Of a DNA stretch of 64,000 nucleotides, positions 57,676 through 64,000 are shown piece by piece (positions within the stretch are counted from its first letter, which is position 1; each line of letters starts with the position of its first letter). The stretch is from Chrysemys picta bellii (taxonomy: Eukaryota; Chordata; Testudines; Emydidae). The notes under the pieces were generated by a model. It searched no databases. It was not told the DNA's origin and saw nothing but the letters and a program-made list of their open reading frames with translations. The stretch lies in the NCBI RefSeq assembly GCF_011386835.1, contig NC_088792.1, forward strand, positions 111,138,421 through 111,202,420, read 5' to 3'. A program made the position numbers and the translations under genes.

Positions 57676-57856
57676 AGGCCTGTGATATGCAGGGGGTCAG
57701 ATTAGATGCTCTAACGGTCTCTTCTGCCCATAAAGTCTACTCATTTCTGAGAAACCGAGTGTAGCATTGGGAGCAGCCTCTGCTGTTTTACTGTCTAGCC
57801 GGCTTGCTTCCTAGAATGAACACTCATTGAGCGGGGTGATCCACAGAGAGTAGCTC
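57676..57856 (+). repeat. 181-bp duplicated segment, copy 2
   Basis: Partner of 47,611-47,791. Here it lies just downstream of the MROH last exon, while copy 1 lies just upstream of the promoter-like region; this is the pattern of intergenic DNA between tandem genes. Confidence 0.92.
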
Positions 57857-58391
57857 TGTGACATACTGGTGGAGGGTCTGCAAGGTCCATGGCCACCTCC
57901 ACCTTGCCTGCCTCATGGGGGTTTGTGTCAGAGGACACCTTCTCCTTCTCCTTTCTTTCTAACTTCTTAGGGCCCTGGCCCCTCGTTCAGCCACTCAGCA
58001 ATTTCCTAAGCAGGCCGTGTCTTTTGATGTGGCCTGCTTCTCTGCCCCCAAAACAAAGAACTCTTGCTCCCATCTTGGCATTAGGCCACGCTTGTACACT
58101 TTCTCATGCCCTTCTCCCTGGGCTAACCTTCTCAGCACAGCCCAGGCATGCTCTCCTTCTCTGCTCTTTTTGTCCATGGGCATAGCAGATCCTGGGTTGA
58201 TTTCCCTTTGCAGGATCTCTCACAGGTATTGCTGCTGCTGCATCTGTAGCTCCACCTGCACTTCCTTCTGCGTCTGTTGGTTTTCTAGGAGCTGCTGGAG
58301 AAACCCCTAGATCTGCTTTGGCTGCTTAGCCAGTCCCTGGAACTGAAGTGGGAAATCCAGCGACCAGCTTGGTCCCTTAATACACCTGCTT
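57857..58391. other. Spacer between inverted arms, possible LTR-element internal remnant
   Basis: The minus strand over about 58,210-58,370 reads as a glutamine-rich stretch (QVELQMQQQQYL) that could be from a retroelement gag-like region. No intact frame and weak support. Confidence 0.35.
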
Positions 58392-58573
58392 GGGGGAGGG
58401 ATAGCTCAGTGGTTTGAGCATTGGCCTGCTACACGCGGGGTTGTGAGCTCAATCCTTGAGGGGGCCATTTAGGGATCAGGGCAAAAAATTGTCTGGGGAT
58501 TGGTCCTGCTTTTAGCAGGGGGTTGGACTAGATGACCTCCGGAGGTCCCTTCCAACCCTGATATTCTATGATT
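58392..58573 (+). mobile_element. tRNA-derived SINE with CR1-like tail, second copy
   Basis: Same build as the SINE at 11,256: A box TAGCTCAGTGGTTTGAGCA, B box GGTTGTGAGCTCAATCC, tail GACTAGATGACCTCCGGAGG and ATTCTATGATT. A few bases shorter in the middle. Confidence 0.95.
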
Positions 58574-59211
58574 CCTTCAGCAACCAAGACTTCCCTCACA
58601 GATCACAGGGGGAACTCAATCCTGCCAACTATGCTAATCATAAATGAATCTACTCATCGTTAGGTGCCCCCTGGCGGCCAGGCATGGCATCACAGCCCTC
58701 TCGCTGGGCTAGCGTCCCCCATCCATGGTCGCTCCAGCACCACGGCAGTTTCTCTGCCTGGTAACTCCGGCCAGGTCACCACCTTTAGTCCACCCTTCTG
58801 GGGCCCAGCTTGCCTCACACTAAAAGTCCAAAGAGGTCTTTTCACAGACAGAAGTCCTTCTGCCATTGCTGGGGCACTTGCTCAGCCTGTAGCCCCCTTG
58901 CTGGGCTTGGGAACCCTCTCCAGGTGCGTGTACGCCGCCTCCTCTGGGGCCAGTAGGGGAACCCAGTCCCACCCTGACATTGATAGCAGCCCAGGGCCCT
59001 GGACCCAACAGCTAGGTCTGCACCTTTCTCTTTGCTGCACTTTTCCAACCTCTCTTCTCAAGTTCCCCTCCAGGCTTTCCTTGCTGCTCTGAACTTCCTA
59101 CCTCGTTCTCAATCCTGTTGCTACCCCAGCTGGGCTGTATCACCACTGAAGTCTGGCTCTTTAGGGGGGCGGATATGGTGCCTCTCAGTTCGGGCTCATT
59201 CTGTAATCAGC
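58574..59211. other. Probable LTR-like sequence
   Basis: GTGCCCCCTGGCGGCCAGGCATGGCATCACAGCCC...GAAGTCTGGCTCTTTAGGGG resembles a turtle LTR family by recognition only. No duplication or clear ends found. The whole spacer 57,857-59,211 may be one damaged retroelement. Confidence 0.35.
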
Positions 59212-59887
59212 TTTCTGTGAGTGCCAGGGGGCTCCATTTCCCCTTCCACTAGCTCCCAATTTACAGAGAGCGAGAGCAGTACCTGCAGCAGGGAGCGGGA
59301 GTTGCTGGTGGCCTCAGAGGCACAGGCCCTGCAGCGCCTCAGGAACCTGGCGCAAGTGCCGCATGATACGGAGCTGGAGCATCACATTGGCCGTGACGTC
59401 CTCCTGCTGCAAGGGAACGAGAACCTGTCTGAGACTCAGACGCCTCCGAGGAATCAGGGGGGATTAACGGCCCCTGGAACCAGCAGCATTTCCACCCAGC
59501 CCCTGCCCACCTCTGAGGGATGGATTCCCCCTCCTGACCCCCAGGATGGAGTCTTGTTGTCCTTCCTAGTGACCTCCAGTGGCAACCCCCCTCCTTGTAC
59601 GGGGAGCTCCTGCCACTTCCCCCGTCAGTGCCCCTGACAGCTGTTCCACCTCCAATCCACAGCTCAAGTTCTCAGACCCCTCTCCTCCAGCCCCACCCAG
59701 GTTGGGTAGGGAGGGAACTGTAGCGGGGGGTCAGGAGGGATTCTGGCAGCAGTGAAGTGGGATGTGGGGAGGTTGAGACCTTTCCCCAAGTCACCCCAGC
59801 CACTAATGCTGAAGCCGCAGGATGGCAGCCCTGGTGAATGGGACGGATCAGCAGCCCCTGCTGACTGAATCCTCCTGTTCTCTCCAG
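59212..59887 (-). repeat. Right arm of the inverted duplication
   Basis: Reverse complement of 56,435-57,620 minus the hAT insertion, 676 bp. Its outer edge (…GTTCTCTCCAG, 59,887) falls exactly at the TIR of the element beginning at 59,888. Confidence 0.93.
59314..59406 (-). pseudogene. Inverted second copy of the MROH last exon
   Basis: Minus strand: QEDVTANVMLQLRIMRHLRQ then VPEALQGLCL and TGA (59,314-59,316), with its acceptor CCCTTGCAG. The frame is intact, but no other MROH exon lies upstream on this strand, so it is an orphan. Confidence 0.75.
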
Positions 59888-60132
59888 CAGGGCCGGCTTT
59901 AGGAAGGGCGGGGCCCAATTCGAACATTTTTGGCGGGGCCCCGGCAGGGATGACTAACAAAAAAAATAATGGGAAAAAAAGCCTTTAATTTCTTCCATGT
60001 ATTATTTACTTTCCATAACTATATAAAAAATAAAATTATATATTCTGTACATTGCATCATATATGCTGTTGATCGGTTATTAATGAGCTCCGTTTCACTT
60101 TTGTGGGTCCCCGCCACTCCCTGGGGGTGTGC
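59888..60132. mobile_element. Left part of the hAT-like element Z
   Basis: Starts CAGGGCCGGCTTTAGG, perfect complement of the end at 42,423-42,438. It runs into AT-rich sequence and stops at the MITE copy B. With 41,552-42,438 it would make one ~1.1-kb element interrupted by the MITE. Confidence 0.7.
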
Positions 60133-60253
60133 TAGGGTGACCAGATGTCCTGATTTTATAGGGACACTCCCGATTTTTGGGTCTTTTTCTTATAGGATCC
60201 TATTATCCCCCACCCCCGTCCCGATTTTTCACACTTGCTGTCTGGTCACCCTA
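60133..60253 (+). mobile_element. hAT MITE, right boundary copy (B)
   Basis: TAGGGTGACCAGATG...CTGGTCACCCTA, 121 bp, differing from copy A by only a few bases. Left flank GGGTGTGC, right flank TCAAGATG. Confidence 0.95.
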
Positions 60254-60354
60254 TCAAGATGTTACATTTTGATCCCTAGAGGATAGTGTGTCAGTAGGCA
60301 ATGATCTTCCTTTTTGGTTCATACAATTTAATACATGGTCAGTGATTAAGAAAC

Positions 60355-60620
60355 ATAAGAGTGGCCATACTGGGTCAGACCAGTGTTCCATCTACCCCAG
60401 TATACTGTCTTCTGACAGTGGCCAATGTTATGTGCTTCAGAGGGAATGAACAGAACAGGGCAATTATCGAGTCATCCATCCCCTGTTCGCCTGTCCCAGA
60501 ATTTGGCAGTCAGAGGCTTATGGACTCCCAGAGCATGGGATTGCATCCCTGAACATCTTGGCTAATAGCCATTGATGGACCTATCTCATATGATGACCAA
60601 TAAAGTGTTGACCACCTATG
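60355..60620 (-). mobile_element. CR1-type LINE 3' terminal fragment
   Basis: Complement of the same LINE end as 37,640-37,790: AACATAAGAGTGGCCATACTGGGTCAGACC ... AATAGCCATTGATGGACCTATC. Longer copy. Confidence 0.8.
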
Positions 60621-63600
60621 ATGTGAGTATGGATGGTATCCCATTTTCATATTCCCTCTGAACTGAGGAGCATGAAAACATTCAGGTAAACTTCTGGAAA
60701 ATGTCATCTCTAATACTTCATTTGAGAAAAAATATGAAGTGTGATATTTTTGTTACCTTGGTTATTCTTCATGGTAAGCATATTCATTGCCCAGAATAAT
60801 AATAGACGGAAAGGAAATATAATGCCTTACCCTATTCTGAATTCTTTGTGCACCCAAAACTTCTCTTAAAATCAAAGTTTGTTTTGGTTGCACAGGAATA
60901 CCAGATTATACCTTTAGGAATAAACATGCTTTTAAGTTTCCTTCCAAAACACAATGTCAAGCTTTTAAAATGAAAGGGGGCAGAAACAGACTGTTATAAA
61001 ATGAGGACGTAAAGTGAGACAAACAATAAATGTCAGTGATTTCATTACTCATAACAACACTTTGTCTCTATTTTAAAATGTACAATCTACTAGCTCGTGA
61101 CCCACACACCAAATAGATTTGATATATATATATATAAACTAATCATCTCACAGAATCTATATTTAAAGCACCATGATAGGCATGAAACAGGATATGCTGC
61201 TTTCAGAATTGGCAAAGTTTTGTGTCTCTGCACACTTTCCCTGATTAAATCATTAGTCTTTTACCATTGGTTCAAAACTTGCACTATAATCAAAATTACA
61301 AGAGCACGTAGATAGCACTCTAGAAGGAATAAATCTTCATTAGATACTTAGTGTTAATAAATATCTATCATCGGAAAAAACTGTTAATAGAAGGACATTA
61401 CAGACTAATCAAGGTGTCCTTGGTTGACTTACACAGTGGTATTTCACATAATGAGGATTGTGACAAAGTTTGTGTTCCAAAACATTTTATGTAATTTTAA
61501 CCTTACTACTCACCAAGGTCAGTGCTAATCACTGCAGTCCAAAGCCATTAACTTTGAAAAGTTAAGACCTAAAAAAGTGCACTATTGAACTCAGCAAACA
61601 CAAAGCGTCAACAAGGAGGCACTTTAACTGAATTCATTATTGCTGTGCTGTACAACACTGGCCTCTCAGGATACTAGTGCCCTTATGTGGACAGTCCATT
61701 TACTTTACAGTACAAAAGCATTCTATAAAGCACCCTATACACAATATACATATTATTTCTTTAAAGAATTGCAAATCTCTAACTTAAGCCTAAAAACTTC
61801 ATAAGACCCCAAATTGCTAAGAGAATTTGTGAAGACATAAATACCAAAAGATGCAGTCATTTGAAATAAAATTTTTGAAAATCAGTATCTTCTTTACTTA
61901 GTTTCCAAACCAAGTGTAACCTCTTTAGAGGGACTTCAGGAGAAGTCCTGGTCTACAGTGAAAAAACAGGAAGGATCATTACACCATGCCCAAAACTAAT
62001 GAGGATAAAAATGGGGCCACAAGAAACGTTAAAACTAAGAAAAACAGGAAAACACCTAGGCTAAAGATGTGAGCCATGTAGATAACAATATGAGTGGAGA
62101 GATGTGTTATTAGGCTATGCGAAGAAAATATAAACCAGTCAGAAGAAAAGAGTGTAGAGTGTGACTTTGGAAATGTAGCGTGTAGATAGCATGAAATATA
62201 CTGAATGTGGACCAGGGCAATGAATGTTCAGTTACATAATACATGTAAAAGCAAGGACAGCTTGTGCGCAATATTATTATCAACCATATTATCAAACTGT
62301 GCTAGCTCTTTCCATAAGGACCTCAGATCAAAGACTAGCACATCAGCAGTTAGGTGTTGCACTGGCATAGGTACCTGAGTGGTTCCTCATGCCAGCTGGG
62401 TCAAATTCTGCATAAGGTACTTTTAACACGGTAATTTCTCCCATCAGGACAGAATTTATTCCATAGCATTTGTAGTCACCCAGAAGCTGCAGAGTGACCT
62501 ATACAGCATCTTAGAGCACAGAAGCCAAGATCATCCCTTCCCACAGCAAAGCCTGTAGAATAGACACTGGGAGGAGCAAATCCCTGAGGACCACTTGCTA
62601 TATCACCTCTCCTTGCCATACATCCCACTGGGAAGGCAGAGTTTCCTTTCCCTGCAGAAAATAAGGATAAGACCCCATGCTGCTAGAACCCATGGGATCC
62701 ATAGGAGGACCTATGCATTCAGTGCCCATTGCTTCCAGAACAGTCCTGGATCCATGTAGACAGACCCCTTAAACCCCTTTCCCCTATTCACCCAAAATCT
62801 CCCTGGAAATGTTGCTTCATATTTTATCCTTATTTCTAATGTTTAGTTTAATTATTTGGAATCTTAAAGGTGACCTGCAAGACTTTTGTGTCAAAAGATG
62901 TGTTTATTACCAAAGCAAGTTGTAATCTATTAGTCCGAAAGATTAAGAGGTTGCCTGCAAGATGAGACTATACAGCAGGGTGCTTGAAATGCTTTCCTTT
63001 TGGTTAATGAATTGGACAGTTGCATTACATCATGCCACTAGATAGAGGACATGAGCTCAGAGCAGATTCACCATTCTAGACTCTCTGTTGCTAGAGGCTG
63101 TGATTGTCCTATAAACATATCTCTAAAATAAACATGAACATAGCTTCTACGTTCTGTTTTTGTTAATAATTAACTAAAGAATCTAACTGAGGGCAGAACT
63201 AGGCCCTTAATATTTTAGGTCCCAACCTGAGAATAAGCTCTGCACAGACAGACTCCTGTGTCCACACAGAGCCCCTCTATAGATAGTAGAAAAGTCAACC
63301 AGCCTCCACCAGGGTGCAGGGCTTCACCTGCACAAAGTTCACTGCAGGACTGGGGACTTTGATGCTAACTGGTCTCAATTCCTTAGGTAATCTTTATAAT
63401 GTACTCATGACCTTCCTGCCAGAGTTGGGAAACTTTAGTATGCAACAAGATCATACTGACATAAAATAGCGCTCTACATGTACTGACTGAATTTTTAAAC
63501 TACTTTTGGGAGCTAAATTCTTAAGTGAATCTAGTTCATCTGGCTGAGGAGTCTAAGCTAGTGTAAACTATACCTTCTTCCAGCCTCCTCAAGTTTTAAG

Positions 63601-63650
63601 GTGTATCAATAGATGCTATGTCTGTACTGCCCCTCAATTTGGACTACAGG
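60621..63650. other. AT-rich intergenic DNA, no gene seen
   Basis: About 3 kb without supported exon or complete element. A (TA)n tract is at about 61,118-61,136. Confidence 0.5.
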
Positions 63651-63869
63651 AGTGTGAAGAGCAGTGCTCACCAAGAGCTGAGCTGTAACCCCTGTGTGGA
63701 CACTGCAGGCATGAACTAAAAGGCTCCTAATTCATATTAATATAATCCTGTTTGAAGAAGAATGCATTAATGTGAACTAGGAACGAACCAGGAACCTTTT
63801 ATTTTGTGCCCAAAGCATCCACATGGGGGAGTTACAGTGCAGTACTTTGGTGCACACTGCTATTCACAT
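63651..63869. mobile_element. Foldback MITE
   Basis: AGTGTGAAGAGCAGTGCTCACC...CTGTAACCCCTGTGTGGACAC is mirrored by CATCCACATGGGGGAGTTACAG...GGTGCACACTGCTATTCACA. Stem about 55 bp, loop about 110 bp, no coding content. Confidence 0.75.
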
Positions 63870-64000
63870 CCACTTACCAATGTGTAATTCCCATCTTACC
63901 AAATTGAAGTCAAAGAAAGTTTCGTTGTTGACTTCAGTGAGAACAGGATTGAGCCCCCTATGCATATGAGTAAACCCACTGACGACAATGGGACAACATT

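Larger units (their letters stand above)
41422..60261. mobile_element. 18.8-kb GC-rich composite insertion bounded by two hAT MITEs
   Basis: The outer edges carry a perfect 8-bp direct repeat TCAAGATG (41,422-41,429 and 60,254-60,261). Immediately inside lie two same-orientation copies of one MITE. The inner flanks of the two copies are the two sides of a different duplication: GGGTGTGC at 60,125-60,132 and GaGGTGTGC at 41,552-41,560. GC content and repeat content change abruptly at both edges. Removing the segment by joining the two MITE copies leaves one MITE with a perfect duplication at the host site, and gives a circle holding one MITE with its own duplication. Seen: the sequences and their order. 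Inferred: entry of a circular or tandem-repeat donor. Confidence 0.75.

Noticed and set aside
57857..59211. Functional retroviral or Gypsy gag gene
   Set aside because: Only a short glutamine-rich stretch on the minus strand, no intact frame and no other domains.
59221..59637. 138-codon plus-strand open frame, and its near-identical minus-strand partner at 56,964-57,611
   Set aside because: Both are the antisense of the MROH last exon and flanking DNA; their similarity comes from the inverted duplication, not from a protein family.
41430..60253. Simple inversion between two inverted MITEs as the cause of the swapped flanks
   Set aside because: An inversion would place the complement (CATCTTGA) at one edge. 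Both outer flanks read TCAAGATG in the same direction and both MITEs are in the same orientation.

Overview
The window is vertebrate nuclear DNA, most likely from a cryptodiran turtle. No bacterial-style genes, operons, rRNA genes or CRISPR arrays are visible. The turtle call rests on two tRNA-headed SINEs with a CR1-like tail (the tortoise PolIII/SINE design), many CR1 LINEs ending in ATTCTATGA-type repeats, Penelope-like elements with a GIY-YIG domain, solo LTRs, and many non-autonomous hAT and Tc1/mariner elements. Repeat families were named by eye and from memory, not by a database search.

Layout. Positions 1-41,429 and 60,254-64,000 are AT-rich intergenic DNA made of transposon fossils, many of them nested, with no exon I can support. 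Positions 41,430-60,253 are a sharply different GC-rich block. It holds the only gene-like structure: a decayed copy of a maestro-heat-like-repeat (MROH) family gene with introns (exons at 51,793-57,518, 5' end lost in a 500-N gap at 51,293-51,792). There is also a single exon of a second MROH paralogue at 45,308-45,403, a promoter-like stretch with an apparent non-coding first exon near 47.86-48.15 kb, and an inverted duplication that carries a second copy of the MROH last exon (59,314-59,406, minus strand).

The main result concerns how this GC-rich block arrived. It is bounded by two same-orientation copies of one ~122-bp hAT-type MITE (41,430-41,551 and 60,133-60,253). The outer flanks are a perfect 8-bp direct repeat (TCAAGATG). 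The inner flanks are also the two halves of one target-site duplication (GGGTGTGC / GaGGTGTGC). In addition, a second element with 16-bp perfect TIRs (CAGGGCCGGCTTTAGG) is split inside-out across the block, its left end at 59,888 and its right end at 42,438. The 18.6-kb segment therefore looks circularly permuted at the MITE, as expected if a circular (or tandemly repeated) donor from a GC-rich MROH cluster entered the AT-rich site through the MITE.

The MROH copy appears dead. One exon has a length that breaks the frame, two splice donors read AT instead of GT, one family segment seems missing, and a solo LTR sits in an intron. No working protein-coding gene is visible in the window.
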